NCBI GenBank assembly: GCA_029204045.2
Contig: CM055061.1
Span: 42,494,977-42,558,976, forward strand
Direction: 5' to 3'
Source of the DNA: Tillandsia leiboldiana
Lineage: Eukaryota; Streptophyta; Magnoliopsida; Poales; Bromeliaceae
Length of the DNA: 64,000 nt
Shown: in pieces, positions 35,079-46,974 of the stretch
How positions within the stretch are numbered: the first letter of the stretch is position 1
How the letters are laid out: every line of letters begins with the position of its first letter
Program-made: the position numbers and the translations under genes
Notes under the pieces: generated by a model
Databases searched by the model: none
Told to the model about the DNA's origin: nothing
What the model saw: only the letters and a program-made list of their open reading frames with translations

Positions 35079-37634
35079 TTATTTCAAGGAAAGCATCCCA
35101 ATTGCTTTTCGTAAATGAATAAAACGTTTTTGATCCAAAGGTTTTGTTAAAATGTCAGCTAATTGATCCTCAGTTGAAATATATGAAAGTTGAAGAGTAT
35201 TTGATTCAACTAGCTCTCTAAGAAAATGATATCTAAGTTCAATATGTTTTGTTCTAGAGTGCAACACAGGGTTTTTAGAAATGTTAATTGCACTTGTGTT
35301 GTCACAAAGAATTGTTACCGAAGATGCTGAAATGCGGAAGTCACTCAATACGCTTTTCATCCAAATGAGTTGAGTTGAGCAACTTCCAGCTGAAATGTAT
35401 TCCGCTTCGGCAGTCGAGAGTGCTATGCAATTCTGCTTTTTACTGTGCCATGCAACAAGGCAATGGCCAAGATAGAAGCATGCACCACTCGTGCTTTTCC
35501 GATCATCCACTGATCCTGCCCAATCGGCATCTGAGTATCCAACAATGTCCAGACTTGTTCCCATAGGATACCAAATTCCGAAATTAATTGATCCTTTGAT
35601 GTACCGGATGATCCGTTTCACCGCTTTCAGGTGAACCTCCTTTGGTGCTGATTGATATCTCGCGCAAATCCCAACACTAAAGGATATATCCGGGCGACTA
35701 GCCGTGAGGTAAAGTAGACTTCCAATCATACTTCTATACAGTTTCTCGTCTACATTCTCACTATGTGATTCACTTCCAAGTCCCTTGTGGCTAGTTCCCA
35801 TTGGAGTTGGAAAATCTTTACAATTTTCTAGATCAAACTTTTTGACCAACTCCATTGCATACTTGGATTGACTCAAGTGAATACCTTCATTATTTTGTTT
35901 AATTTGCAATCCAAGGAAATAAGACAGTTCGCCCATCATGGACATCTCAAATTCGCTTTCCATGGTCTCCGCGAATTTAGAAGCATCATTATCTTTTGTT
36001 GCACCAAATACAATGTCATCGACATAGATTTGTGCTACAATGAAATTATTTTGATAATGCTTCACAAAGAGAGTCCTGTCAGCTCCCCCTCGAGTATAGC
36101 CCTTCTCCAAAAGGTGCTTTGTTAACCTTTCGTACCATGCTCGCGGTGCTTGTTTCAGACCGTAAAGAGCCTTTTTCAAACGAAAAACATGGTTAGGTTG
36201 TTTATGATCTACAAAACCTTTCGGTTGAGCTACATAAACTTCCTCATTTAAAAACCCATTTAGAAATGCGCTCTTGACGTCCATTTGAAATAATTTGATT
36301 TTAAAATGACAAGCAATAGCAAACAATATACGAATGGACTCGAGTCTAGCTACAGGGGCGAAAGTTTCGTCAAAGTCTATACCTTCTACTTGAGAGTAGC
36401 CTTGAGCAACTAGTCGTGCCTTGTTCCTGATGATAGTACCATCTTCATCTTTCTTGTTCTTGAAGATCCATTTGGTACCTATCACATTATGTTGCTTTGG
36501 AGGCTTCGTTAATTCCCAGACTTTGTTTCGCTCAAATTGATGGAGCTCTTCCTGCATTGCTTTAATCCAGTAGTCATCCTGAAGAGCTTCATCTATTGTC
36601 TTTGGTTCGATTAAAGATACGTAGCAAGCAAATCCGCAAACCAACTGCCTTCGAGTTCTAACTCCTTCTTGTGGATCTCCAATGATGTTCGATTCCGGAT
36701 GATCCTTGGAGATTCGTAGCGTTTGTTGAAACAGAGTACTCGGAGGTACACGAGATGATTCCTGCACATCAGATAAACTAGAAGAACCATTAGATGCATC
36801 ATTAATATTGGAAGTGTTATTATGAGAAGATGCACTAGCAGGAGAATCATCATCTAGAGAGATATCGAGGGTAGATTTTTCAGATTCAAAATGAGAAGCT
36901 TCATCTACTTTAACATTTATAGATTCTACGATCGTTTTAGATTCAATGTTAAATACTCGATATGCTCTGCTATTCGTAGAATAACCCAAAAAGATCCCTT
37001 CATCACTTCGAGAGTCGAACTTTCCAAGATTTTCACGGTCACGTAAGATGTAACATCGACTCCCGAAGATACGAAAGTACTTGATATCCGGTTTTCTACT
37101 AAACCACAGCTCATATGGTGTATTCAAGGTTCCTGGGCGCAAATACACTCTGTTAATGACATAGACAGCGGTGTTCACAGCTTCAGCCCAAAAATGTAGC
37201 GGTAATTTCCGGCTATGAAGCATCACACGCGCCATCTCTTGAACAACCCTGTTTTTGCGCTCAACAACACCATTCTGCTGAGGTGTATAGGGTGCCGAGA
37301 ATTCATGTTTAATGCCATTTGAAGTACAAAAGTCAATGAATTTTGAATTTATGAATTCTCCACCCCTATCACTTCTAACACGAATGATCTTTTCATTCTT
37401 TTCAATCATAATACGATGGCAAATCTCATGAAAAGAGTCAAACGTATCAGCTTTCTCTCTCAAAAATGCTACCCAAGAAAAACGAGAGAAATCATCAACC
37501 AATAAAAAGATGTACCATTTACCTCCCAAAGATGGTTGACGGGTCGGCCAAAAGAAAAAGAAGAAAAGAAAATAATCTACACAAACTATACAAGATTTAA
37601 TCGTAGAACGATTAAGGACAAGGAGGGGTTTCAC
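35079..37634 (-). CDS. pol: Copia pol: integrase core, reverse transcriptase, RNase H (protease missing)
   Basis: The open frame has 851 codons. The integrase core has D47/D48 (VDDFSR), D89 (RSDRGGEF) and E125 (NGVVERKN), with exact D-D35E spacing. RT begins near 380 (GTKWIFKNK), with QMDVKSAFLNG near 450 and the active site YVDD at 537-540. RNase H has YSDADWAG near 700 and ALSTAEAEY near 740, and the protein ends after DILTKPL. The first roughly 28 residues are low-complexity (DYFLFFFFFW) and probably not native. The true frame appears at PTRQPSLGGK. The aspartic protease and the zinc-finger N-terminus of integrase, which should lie between gag and here, are absent, and the frame differs from gag (22-bp overlap). 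The element therefore carries a deletion and could not process its own polyprotein. Confidence 0.88.
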   Translation of the reverse strand: MKPLLVLNRSTIKSCIVCVDYFLFFFFFWPTRQPSLGGKWYIFLLVDDFSRFSWVAFLREKADTFDSFHEICHRIMIEKNEKIIRVRSDRGGEFINSKFIDFCTSNGIKHEFSAPYTPQQNGVVERKNRVVQEMARVMLHSRKLPLHFWAEAVNTAVYVINRVYLRPGTLNTPYELWFSRKPDIKYFRIFGSRCYILRDRENLGKFDSRSDEGIFLGYSTNSRAYRVFNIESKTIVESINVKVDEASHFESEKSTLDISLDDDSPASASSHNNTSNINDASNGSSSLSDVQESSRVPPSTLFQQTLRISKDHPESNIIGDPQEGVRTRRQLVCGFACYVSLIEPKTIDEALQDDYWIKAMQEELHQFERNKVWELTKPPKQHNVIGTKWIFKNKKDEDGTIIRNKARLVAQGYSQVEGIDFDETFAPVARLESIRILFAIACHFKIKLFQMDVKSAFLNGFLNEEVYVAQPKGFVDHKQPNHVFRLKKALYGLKQAPRAWYERLTKHLLEKGYTRGGADRTLFVKHYQNNFIVAQIYVDDIVFGATKDNDASKFAETMESEFEMSMMGELSYFLGLQIKQNNEGIHLSQSKYAMELVKKFDLENCKDFPTPMGTSHKGLGSESHSENVDEKLYRSMIGSLLYLTASRPDISFSVGICARYQSAPKEVHLKAVKRIIRYIKGSINFGIWYPMGTSLDIVGYSDADWAGSVDDRKSTSGACFYLGHCLVAWHSKKQNCIALSTAEAEYISAGSCSTQLIWMKSVLSDFRISASSVTILCDNTSAINISKNPVLHSRTKHIELRYHFLRELVESNTLQLSYISTEDQLADILTKPLDQKRFIHLRKAIGMLSLK

Positions 37635-39633
37635 CTTTGCATACCCAAACCTTTTGAGTTTTGGAGTATGTTGGTAAAGGTTGAGAGATTCTCCTTGAAG
37701 ACGACGTCTTGTATGATTGATCTTTTTCTTTTGTCATCGTCTTGTTTGAGGTGCTACCAATGTTCTTTCCTTTTGAAAAATCCTTCCTTGAATTCCGGGA
37801 AGTGAGCTTATTGGTAGCAATTGCAAGATGTGGTTGATTTGTTCTTTGAGCTCCAATCTCGCAATTTCTTTCGATGTGCCCTGCAAAATTACAACGAAAA
37901 CATACCTTTGAGCTTGACGATTCCGAAGAGGATGAGGTAGGTTTGTTGTCGTTGTTTGTCTTGAATTCCGATGTCGGAGGAGGAGATACCGACTGAGGCA
38001 CAAAGACTGTCCCACTCGAACTTGGACTGTTTCCAGTTTGAGTGTACCCGAGGCCGAACCGATTTGTTTGACCAAGACCAAGGAGTTTATCCAACTTACT
38101 CCTTCCTAAAGAGAATTGCTGTAAGTCATCCTTGAGTTGGAGAATGGTCTCTGTCATTTCCCGTCTTTCCTGTCGGCCCTCGCCATAGAGCTTCAAGAAG
38201 TAGTTTGCTTTGTTCACCATATCTATATAGTTCTTCTCGAGCTGCTCATTGGACTCTTGAAGGGAAACATTTGCTTTTATCAAACTATCCCTTTCCACTT
38301 CAAGATCGGTCGAGAGAGAAGTTACCCTTTTTACTTCTTCTTCGAGATCCTGCAATCTCCCTCTCAACCCCTTGTTTTGCTTAGCCGGTTTCTTTAAATC
38401 CTGTAAAGATCTGTGATAGGCTAGAGCAAACTCTTCACCTTCCGAATCATCCGATTCATTGTCCATTGCATTCTTTTCAACAGTGGAGTTGGACAATGAT
38501 TCAGACGTACTTGCCATAAAGCACATGAATGGTGAAGATGTGGACGCGTGGAATGCCGTGGAGCTCTTTTCTTCATCACTTGAAGACGACTCATTTGGCG
38601 TTGAGTTGTCATCCCAAGTGACGACTTGCATCGCCTTCTTCTTTGCCGGATACTTGTTAGGACACTCCGTTGCAATGTGGCCGTAGCCTCGACATTTGAA
38701 GCATTGCAGTTGTCCTTCTGAACTTTTCTTATCCTTTGAGAAGTTCTCCTGCTTTCTTGACTTGTGACTTGGAGTACCCTTGCCTTTGTTCCACTTTCTG
38801 AAGGATGGAGATTTGCTTGAATTACCCCTTCGAAAGTTGCGGCGAAAATTCCTTGTCAAGAGAGAGAGCTGCTTCTCAAATTCCTCCATAGAAAGGTTCT
38901 CGTCATCGTCCGAGGAGGATGTATCCGCGTCTTCTTCCTTAGTTGTTTTCAACGCATAACCTGAAGACTTAGAAGTGGATGCTTTTCCAGAAGAATTGTT
39001 AGTATTAAAAGTCATTTCATAAGTTTGTAATGAACCAACTAATTCTTCTACACGTATTTCGTCCGGGTGTTTAATAGTTTCAATGGCAGTAACCTTTGGG
39101 CGAAATCGTTCAGGAAGAGTTCTTAAGATTTTTCTTACAATCTTAAATTCTGGAATCTTCTCTCCCAGATTAGCACATGAGTTTACGATGTCTTGCAATC
39201 GTGTATAGTAGTCCGTGAAAGATTCATTTTCTGCCATCAAAATAGAATCAAACTTGCTCGTAAGCATTTGCAGTTTCTGAATCTTCACGAGGTTAGTTCC
39301 CTCATGTGTAACCTGGAGAACATCCCAGATTTCTTTCGCAGTCTCACATGCCGAGACGCGAGAGAATTCAGTTTGAGATAAGGCATTAAAAATAGCATTA
39401 ATTCCCTTGCCATTGTAAGAGGATAACTCAAACTCTTCCTTGGTCCATTTCGACCTAGGTTTTAAGGTGTGAACATCAGAGATAAGTTCAGTTGGATTAG
39501 TCCATCCTGATTCAATTGAATGCCACACCCTTTCGTCGATGGAAGATAAAAAGGCTTTCATCCGTACTTTCCAGTACGCATAATTTGTTCCATCAAAGAA
39601 AGGGGGTCGATTGATGTTTCCACCTTCAACCAT
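37612..39633 (-). CDS. gag: Copia gag with two zinc knuckles
   Basis: The frame has 673 codons and starts MVEGGNINRPPFFDG shortly after the primer-binding site. The N-terminal half matches plant copia capsid proteins (DGTNYAYWKVRMKAFL, EIWDVLQVTHEG, LGEKIPEFKIVRKILRTLPERF). CCHC zinc knuckles begin at residue 311 (CFKCRGYGHIATEC) and 578 (CFRCNFAGHIERNC). Between them is a Ser/Asp/Glu-rich segment and a long coiled coil at about 405-515. It ends WVCKGETPPCP, where relatives continue into protease, so the C-terminus comes from the deletion that fused it to out-of-frame pol. Gag would form the cytoplasmic particle packaging element RNA. The reading frame itself is undamaged. Confidence 0.9.
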   Translation of the reverse strand: MVEGGNINRPPFFDGTNYAYWKVRMKAFLSSIDERVWHSIESGWTNPTELISDVHTLKPRSKWTKEEFELSSYNGKGINAIFNALSQTEFSRVSACETAKEIWDVLQVTHEGTNLVKIQKLQMLTSKFDSILMAENESFTDYYTRLQDIVNSCANLGEKIPEFKIVRKILRTLPERFRPKVTAIETIKHPDEIRVEELVGSLQTYEMTFNTNNSSGKASTSKSSGYALKTTKEEDADTSSSDDDENLSMEEFEKQLSLLTRNFRRNFRRGNSSKSPSFRKWNKGKGTPSHKSRKQENFSKDKKSSEGQLQCFKCRGYGHIATECPNKYPAKKKAMQVVTWDDNSTPNESSSSDEEKSSTAFHASTSSPFMCFMASTSESLSNSTVEKNAMDNESDDSEGEEFALAYHRSLQDLKKPAKQNKGLRGRLQDLEEEVKRVTSLSTDLEVERDSLIKANVSLQESNEQLEKNYIDMVNKANYFLKLYGEGRQERREMTETILQLKDDLQQFSLGRSKLDKLLGLGQTNRFGLGYTQTGNSPSSSGTVFVPQSVSPPPTSEFKTNNDNKPTSSSSESSSSKVCFRCNFAGHIERNCEIGAQRTNQPHLAIATNKLTSRNSRKDFSKGKNIGSTSNKTMTKEKDQSYKTSSSRRISQPLPTYSKTQKVWVCKGETPPCP

Positions 39634-39650
39634 TGTTCACAACCCTATTC

Positions 39651-39664
39651 CCTCTCTGATACCA
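39651..39664 (-). other. Copia primer-binding site
   Basis: On the minus strand TGGTATCAGAGAGG starts two bases after the 5' LTR, complementary to the initiator tRNA-Met 3' end. It sets the start of minus-strand DNA synthesis. Confidence 0.9.
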
Positions 39665-39666
39665 CT

Positions 39667-41001
39667 TGTTGGGTCGTATATAATACGGATCTAAATAGGG
39701 GAAGAAACACCTAGAGGGGGGTGAATAGGTGTAAACGTATAAACACTCAAAAATCGTTGCGATAAAAACCCAATGCGGAAATGAAAATAACTCGCAAGAT
39801 TTTTACGTGGAAAACTCCATCACCGGAGTAAAAAACCACGGGACCGATAACACGGCAGAAATCCACTAGAATTAAAACACGTACAAGGTGATTTACCGTA
39901 CACACTTACGACTCAACCTTTTCCATACGCTCCTAGAGGATCTTCTCCGCTCGCTCCAGACGCTTCTCGAATCCACGATCTGCGCCCAACGCCGAATCCA
40001 CGGCGTCCAACGTCGAATCCACGACGTCCGACCGAATCCACGGTCTTCACCCAATAGCACCCTTCGAATCCACGAACGTGCCTCGCTCCGAATCCACGAG
40101 AGCGAATGAACCTTGAATCCACAAGGACAGGCGAATCCACGCGCCGATTTTGGGGTAATCGTTGTTTTTGGGTGGTGATGATCCGCCGAATACTTAGATC
40201 AAAGATAGATCGGAAATACCATCTAAGTATTCATTAGTTTGATTCAACTCAGGATGTGAGTATGAAAACCTAGAATCAAACTAATCAATATAGATGAAGA
40301 AACATAGAGTATTCTCTAATGATTTCCTTTCTTCTCTATATGTGGATCTATAGCCGTATAAGATGATATATGAAAATGACGGCTATGTGGATTGACCCTA
40401 GAAAGAAAGACATAGGGTCTATTTATAGGTTAGAAACCCTAGGAAGGAGATAAGAATCAAAAACCTGCCATTTCTGGAATTTTACGGACGGCGATCCGGA
40501 TCGAGATAACTGAGATCCGGATCGTCATAACGAAACAGCCAATTCCAGAAAAACGAAGGTTCGGGATCCGGATCATGTAACTACGATCCGGATCGTTCAT
40601 ACAGTTCACCAAACATCAACGTTCGGGATCCGGATTGCGAAGCAAGATCCGGATCGTTCAAGGTAGATGGTAAACTCAACGTTCGGGATCCGGATCAAGA
40701 GACTACGATCCGGATTGCGACGATGTATGAACGAACCACCTTCGGGATCCGGATCGAACAGCCTGATCCGGATCCTGAACATGTCCCAAGTCCAGTTTTT
40801 GATTTTTATGCAATGAAAGATTCTTCCAAGTGTTTCTACACTACAAGAAGTATTCGGATCACACAAATTCTTTAGTTAAACATACCTGATCCTTTTGAAT
40901 TCTTCTTTCTTGAGATTGAGTTAAAAGATTCAACTTTCTTCACCTTCAATCTTCAGGACTTGAAACTTTCACGAAACTACGCCAACTCAAATTCCGTAAC
41001 A
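39667..41001 (-). repeat. Copia 5' LTR
   Basis: It has the same length and ends as 29798-31132, with the palindrome array at 40493-40774 and TATA at 40420-40429 (minus strand). As the 5' LTR it supplies the promoter for the element transcript. Confidence 0.93.
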
Positions 41002-42358
41002 AAACGATGCCCGGTTGCGGAGATAACGCCGAAATACCAAGCCGCTGTCCAAATCCCCTTCACAGAAATGGGGTCACAGTAAGCTCGAACAAACACCTCG
41101 AAAAGCGCGAAATGAGGGAAAGCTGAAAATACCAAGATCGTAGATCTGTCCGTCGCGAATCCAGCGGCGAAGAAATCATGCGAAAAGGTGGTCGGAGTAG
41201 GCCGGGGGAGCTCGCGCACCGAAACGCGACGAAGGGGAACCCAAAAGGACGAGCGTCGCGCCGCGCCGTAAAAATGGAAACCTCGATAAGCGTGCCACCA
41301 AAAATCCCAAAACTTTGCAGAAGGATGCAGCCAAACTCGGGGATCATCTTTGCTGAAGGCACCCAGGCGAGAGGAGGCTCGGAAATGGCGGAAAAAGGGG
41401 AAAGAAGGAGGCTCGGATCGCTTTTATAGGCTGCAGAAACAATTGAAGAAATACCGGATATGTCCCAATTTCCGGGCGCAGGGAACTTTCGGGCGCGCAC
41501 TGTAGCAGCCCGAAATCCCCGCGCGCGAGCACTGTAGCCGCCCGAATCCACCCTGGGCCTCCACGTCGCCCGCCAAACAGGCGACAGCAACCCCCGCCAC
41601 TCCCCGCGCGACACGTGGCGCCCCCCAGACGCCGACACGTGTCCACCCCAAGCGCGGGAACCGCCCGACAACGCGCCCACGTGCGCTCTGCGCCCGCCGC
41701 CTGCGCCTCTGCGCGCACGCTTCCCGAGGCGCCCGCAGGTGCACCGTGGACCGGGTGCACGTGGACCGGCCAACCGGTGTGCGCCACGTGTCCCCCCACC
41801 GGTCCACCGTACACCCGCCTTTCCCGTGGACCGCGCCCGCTTCGCCGGCCCAACCGGGAACCGCCACGTGGCCCGCGACCGGTGCACGCCTCCGCGGTGG
41901 ACCGCGCACCCGCCGCTGCCTGCTCCGCCGCGCTCCGCCGCTGCCCGCCGCCGCGCGCCGCCGCCGCCGGTGCCGGAACAGTACCCTTGCCTCGAAAAAC
42001 GTGCCGAATCACCCGGACTCCGGAAAAAGCAAGTGAATAGTCCATTTTCATCGTTTTCGCGCGCTGAATCCAAATCCGAAGTCCAATTTGCCAAATTCCA
42101 ACTCTAAAAATTGCCGAAGGCATCCGGGAAGATGTTCCTTGGTCCAAACTTCACGCTGGGTCCTATTTTAATATCCATGGCGCGCGAAACCACTTCTGGA
42201 GCTCCGACGGAGTCCACCGATCACCCACGTGATCCATTTAACACACTGAGCCCAACACTAATGTCCAATTGGGGCACCAATCCGACCAACATGCCACATA
42301 GGCCTCCGGGAGCTGTAGATGAACCAGTAATCTCGTCGTGGGGATCCGGGTCCCCACA

Positions 42359-45300
42359 TCCTCCCCCACTAATGAAAGTTTCGTCCTCGAAACTAGCTCA
42401 AATCCACCAAGAGTCACAAATACCACGGGTAGGTATCCATCAATAACGCCTCCAGCTCCCGAAACATCACTCACTCCCCGTGATTACTCCCCAACAACCA
42501 CAACAACAAGTACGGCATGGCCCGATATGCGATTTTCTCAACTCTCGAGCCAGAAATCGCAACGGGCGTCCCTTGTACTCCATCAATCACAGATCTCAAA
42601 AAGGGCAAGTCAATCACGGGCGAGGGATCCAAAAGCAAAACACTCCTGAGCTGAGACGTGAAACAACACAGAGGCCCCATCAAGAGCCGGGGGAAACAGA
42701 ATAATCATCAGCGCAACACGCACCAAACCACCTCCTGGTGTCTACTCCACCAGGACCACCCGAAGTATACCCACAGATTCATCCTATGAGGAAAAGGATC
42801 CAATAAGCTGGGGTCTTCACTCGGTTACTTCCGATCCAAAATTACCCGAGTGGCCTACTCAACCACGGGCCACCCTCAAAAGGGATCCTCAAGAGACGCA
42901 ATCTCATGCCACGGTTGGCCACTCAACATGCCAACAAAACCCCGACAGACCCACGGGTCGAAAGGATGCCTTGACGGGGACCAAACCGTCAGTGAACGGG
43001 AGTGAAAACTGGCTCGAAAGGCGATCATAATGCGGATGCCCAAACTCGCGGTCAAAAATCCCAAACCAGCAACGACAATCCGCGAAAATCCCACTCAAGA
43101 TGCTGAGTAATCAGAACTGATAGCCAAGCAGGCATGGCCTACGCCCAGGTATATCAATCCAAGCTGGAAATAAAGGACGTACAGAAAGGCTCAACTGTGG
43201 AATCCAAGCTGCCTGCCATAACACTCATAGGGTTGGACTAATGAAGTGTGGACCGAAGATCCACCCACGGTAACTCCACCACCAAAATGGGAGGCATCAC
43301 TAGATCACACAATTCCATCTCCCAACACAGGAAACACTAGCATTGGCGCTAGTATCAGGCACATTATCCATTGGCCATGCTCTCCCGGCACCGCCAAGTC
43401 TAGAAGCTCCTCACCTCAAGAATGAAAGTTGGTCTCAGTCAATTTGAATAACATCCATTAGGTCGGGTTCCACCGCCGCCCCTACGGCTCGAACAAAGCG
43501 ACCCAAGAAGGTATGCTTCTGCAGCTACAACTTGTACCTCAATAACTTGGCATACCGCTTCATCCACACGGGCATGGTAGCACATCCACAAAGTGCTCCT
43601 CGTGCTCCAAGTCACTCTGGGAGTAAATCAAAATATCCTCGGAAAACACCACTCCCAGTCCGTCCAAGTACAACTGGGACATACAATCCCTCAGATCTTG
43701 AAGTCCACAGGGCATTCGTCATTCCATTGGGCCTCGCTAACAACTCATAATGCCACCACCGTGTCCAAAACGCCATCTAGGCGAAGTCCTCGGCTGTCTA
43801 ACTCCAAGTGGGTACTCGCATCATACACCAACTGCCGGAGTATAATTCCATCATAAGGTCCTGGATACCATAAAAGGACCCTCACATTCGTGTATCAATG
43901 ACGTGGCATCACCACTGTATACCAACGGCGTGGCACTAGGTCAAACAGACCCCTCGATCCATCGGACCCTGCAACAGTGCCATCGGGTCTCTCTCAGCTC
44001 CACCGGCGATATCCAATGAGGTGCTGTCCAGGGTGGCGCGGTTCCTCGAACCACGTCAAACGCACTCTCTATCTCCCTAACCGGCGGCATTACCAACAAC
44101 TAAGGTGAAATCACACACGGGATCTCGCGGGCAACAGAGATATCCCTGAGTCCCGGTGCCGCCGTAAGCACCTCTCACCCTGTCGCTAAAACCAGAGTGC
44201 TCTAACAACCCCAACGAGCATGCCTCTAATTGCCCGCCTTGCCGAAGATCAAAGTCCTCTCTTGCTGCAGTCGAACATCCTGTGGCATAGTGCCCAACAA
44301 TCTCAAGCATAAGGTCAAAACACATAATTGCTATAATTTCCAATAATTCTGCCGGTATCTCGCGGTCTCGGCCGCACTGGACATGATCTAAAAGCCTCCT
44401 CCACGTGCACAACAACAACAGGAACCTGTACCTCTAGCGCACGTGGTAACAAATCTGCCTCTAACCCATGTAAGAGTGGAACATGCTCTAACTCCGACTA
44501 CCGTGGTGAAATCCCACCTGCGACACTCAATCCACTACCGTGGCGCCCTCCACCCGGGCGGCACAGATTCATCCGCTCAAAGCAAGTGGTTGTCGCTCAA
44601 TCTGCCTGAAAATCAGGGCTATCACTAGGAAGCACGACCTCTGTCTCTGATCACATTGAGGCGACGAATAAGGTCCTCCGCAGATAACAAATCCACGCTA
44701 TCGCTGCGCCACTCAAATAAAAATACTGATGTTGCCTTCGGGGTCCACCCGACCTCTGACATCTCGGGAACTCGTTATCCAGGAAAAGAAATTAGACATG
44801 CCCCTGCCGGCCGATCTGTCCTCCGTCATCCGGCGCTAAGCGCCAAAATCCAGAACTCACCTCTGGCGGCTGATCCCTATCCAAAGGAACTGCAATGCCA
44901 CGCTCCATACATAATGCCTGCTCCAACGAGGAGTCTAAATCTACAATGGAGGGACTGAATAACAGAAAGGTGTCCTGGCGCAATCCACTCCCAGTCTCAT
45001 ATATCCTATGCGCCTCGTCCCTCGAATCTGGAGCGCGCAGTTCAACAACTACATACACTCTCGAGCACAGGGAGGCTCTCAATTAATCACCCCATCACCA
45101 CCAGCCGCGACTCTGCCTCCAAAGGCTCCAAACTCAATCTTACGAGTCGGGGTGGTTCATCTGCCAAATATGGCTCAATAGGTCGATCATGTCCCACAGC
45201 TCACCAGCTGTCAACCATCCACCCTGCCTCGGCGCCTCGACACTAAACATTGGCACGGAGGGGGCTACTCAGTGCTCCGACAACTGTGTCACCAAGACCA

Positions 45301-45750
45301 GCTGCTCCCTCAGCCGCTGACAAGCCTCAGACAATCCTGTCATCTGGGTCCGGGGTTCTCTGACCTCAATCCAGGTATCCGGCCCAAAACCAACTGCTCA
45401 AGCTCAACAGCTATGACAGGATGCACACGGGTCAAAACCCAGCATCGGGGAGACACCGCTCGCCACGACGAAACAACAAAACAGCACACAACAACACTCG
45501 ACCCAATCCAGCGAAAGTCTAAAGCATGTCACCCGTTCCACAGCATTATGTTGTCTGCAGCCAACATAATCACTTAGGAGAATAAACATGCCAATCACTC
45601 CTCCCGTCCCTTTGGAGAGGTATAAAACTCAATCAGGACTCTCGCTAAAAAAATCACGACTCTCACAAAGTCAACCAAGGGTCAAACCATAAGCCTAGGG
45701 TTTCTAAGTCTACCATGACCTACAACCTAGGCTCTGATACCACTCTAATC
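42359..45750 (-). pseudogene. Collapsed internal region of complete B element
   Basis: This 3392-bp stretch lies between the primer-binding site (45731-45742, TGGTATCAGAGC on the minus strand) and the polypurine tract (42359-42370). There is no gag or pol ORF longer than about 115 codons in the sense direction. Recognisable fragments on the minus strand include the start of the RT region (VFDVV, GTAP, SPVE, near 43950-44070), then GATCGAGGGGTCTGTTTGACC, where the sequence departs from functional relatives. There is also the pol C-terminal end next to the polypurine tract. The same breakpoints appear at 52002-55081 and 1-1775, so the decay predates these copies. Confidence 0.82.
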
Positions 45751-46888
45751 TGTCACGCCCCGGGGTCGAAACTGCGATCCGGGCCCGCCAAACAGATCCG
45801 CCACCTATGCCAACCTGCATAGGCGAAGCGTCCTACCTGCAAGAAAAGTACTATAACTAAACAGATATCAGAGCTATAAATAAAAATCTGCTGTAACTAA
45901 AATCAATCACTGTACAACTGGAAATAAAACAACACTGTCTGCCTCCCAAAATAATAATAATACAATATCCTCAAGTACAAGCTCTAAACCCAACCGGGAG
46001 GTAACTCCAATATACAACAGTGTACAGTCTCTCAATACAAAATATCCTCACTACAATAGTCTCTCAAAAGAGGAAAAAGAAACAACTAATCCACTGATGA
46101 TCTCCTCTGAAGGGTACCGCTACTCTCCAACGACGGGTAGGGATCTAGCTCGCGACTCCCTCGCACGATCAACATCCGCAGAGTCGGCAATACCCGCTAA
46201 GACTCTGCAAAACAAAGGAGAGGAGAGGAAAAAGGGGGGGGGAAACCCCCAAAGGGTGTGAGAACTACACCAAAAAGGGAGTTCTCAGTGGGTACCACCG
46301 CCAGACCCGACGGTCTGCCCACCAAGTCCTCAAGAGACAAAAACTAACCCAAGTCATAAGACTGAAATGAGTAGGCTGGAGACTCTCGACAGCTACCCTG
46401 CCCCTAACTAAAGGCAAAAAGGGGGAGAACCAAACAGTGGTATGCAACCACTAGCACATGAAGTGCACCATCGACCCAATCGAGCTGACTGCCACATCTG
46501 GTCCAGTCAAACCTGCATCCACCTACAACCACCTCCTGCTGACAGGCATGAATTACGTAGGGCGTCCAAACGGACTAGCTCGCTATCGAGTAGAGGATCA
46601 TGCAGGCTATGGTCAAAATCCACGCTCTCTCTCAGAACGGATAGAATCATGATGCTCAACCTCTCACACGGCGGTCAAAGTACTCGCCACGACACGGGAC
46701 CACCGTCAACCAGACGGCTCTCAACAGTACTATCACTGGTCTACTACCAGTCTGCACTCGGCCCCCAGGCACGAGTGTAACAATAAAAGTATTTGACCGA
46801 AATGAACTCAATCGAATGAACCGGTATAAAACCCGGTACTGCCTGCTCTGTCACCAATCTCCCGAACTCAGTATCTCCACTGTCCAAA

Positions 46889-46974
46889 TGACCGGAACCC
46901 AACACGGTCTGACCGGCACCCGACACGGTCTGACCGGAACCCAACACGGTCTGACCGGAACCCAACACGGTCTG
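46889..46974. repeat. 21-bp tandem repeat, four copies (5' LTR)
   Basis: It is identical to the array at 28239-28324 in the sister LTR, so it was already present before insertion. Confidence 0.9.

Larger units (their letters stand above)
29798..41001 (-). mobile_element. Complete Ty1/copia element (SIRE-like), 11.2 kb, TSD AAACG
   Basis: LTRs of 1335 bp each lie at 29798-31132 and 39667-41001. AAACG is at 29793-29797 and 41002-41006. I find only two differences between the LTRs by eye, so this is the youngest datable insertion here. The minus-strand order is LTR, primer-binding site, gag, pol (integrase, RT, RNase H), extra ORF, polypurine tract, LTR. The large gag with two zinc knuckles and a coiled coil, plus an ORF after pol, suggests the SIRE/Maximus lineage. 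Lineage is inferred. Confidence 0.93.
27102..42358 (-). repeat. 3' LTR of complete B element, split by copia
   Basis: Its pieces are 27102-29797 and 41007-42358, joined by the AAACG duplication. The uninterrupted site survives in the sister LTR at 48446-48450 (GTCAAACGATGCC), a natural empty site that proves the copia insertion. TATA on the minus strand is CCTATAAAAG at 41421-41430. No gene is seen in these LTR pieces. Confidence 0.92.

Noticed and set aside
41060..42147. 344- and 267-codon minus-strand ORFs, repeated at 48504-49591
   Set aside because: Both lie in the GC-rich U3 and leader of the B LTRs, overlap in different frames and have no domain. Their duplication simply follows LTR duplication.
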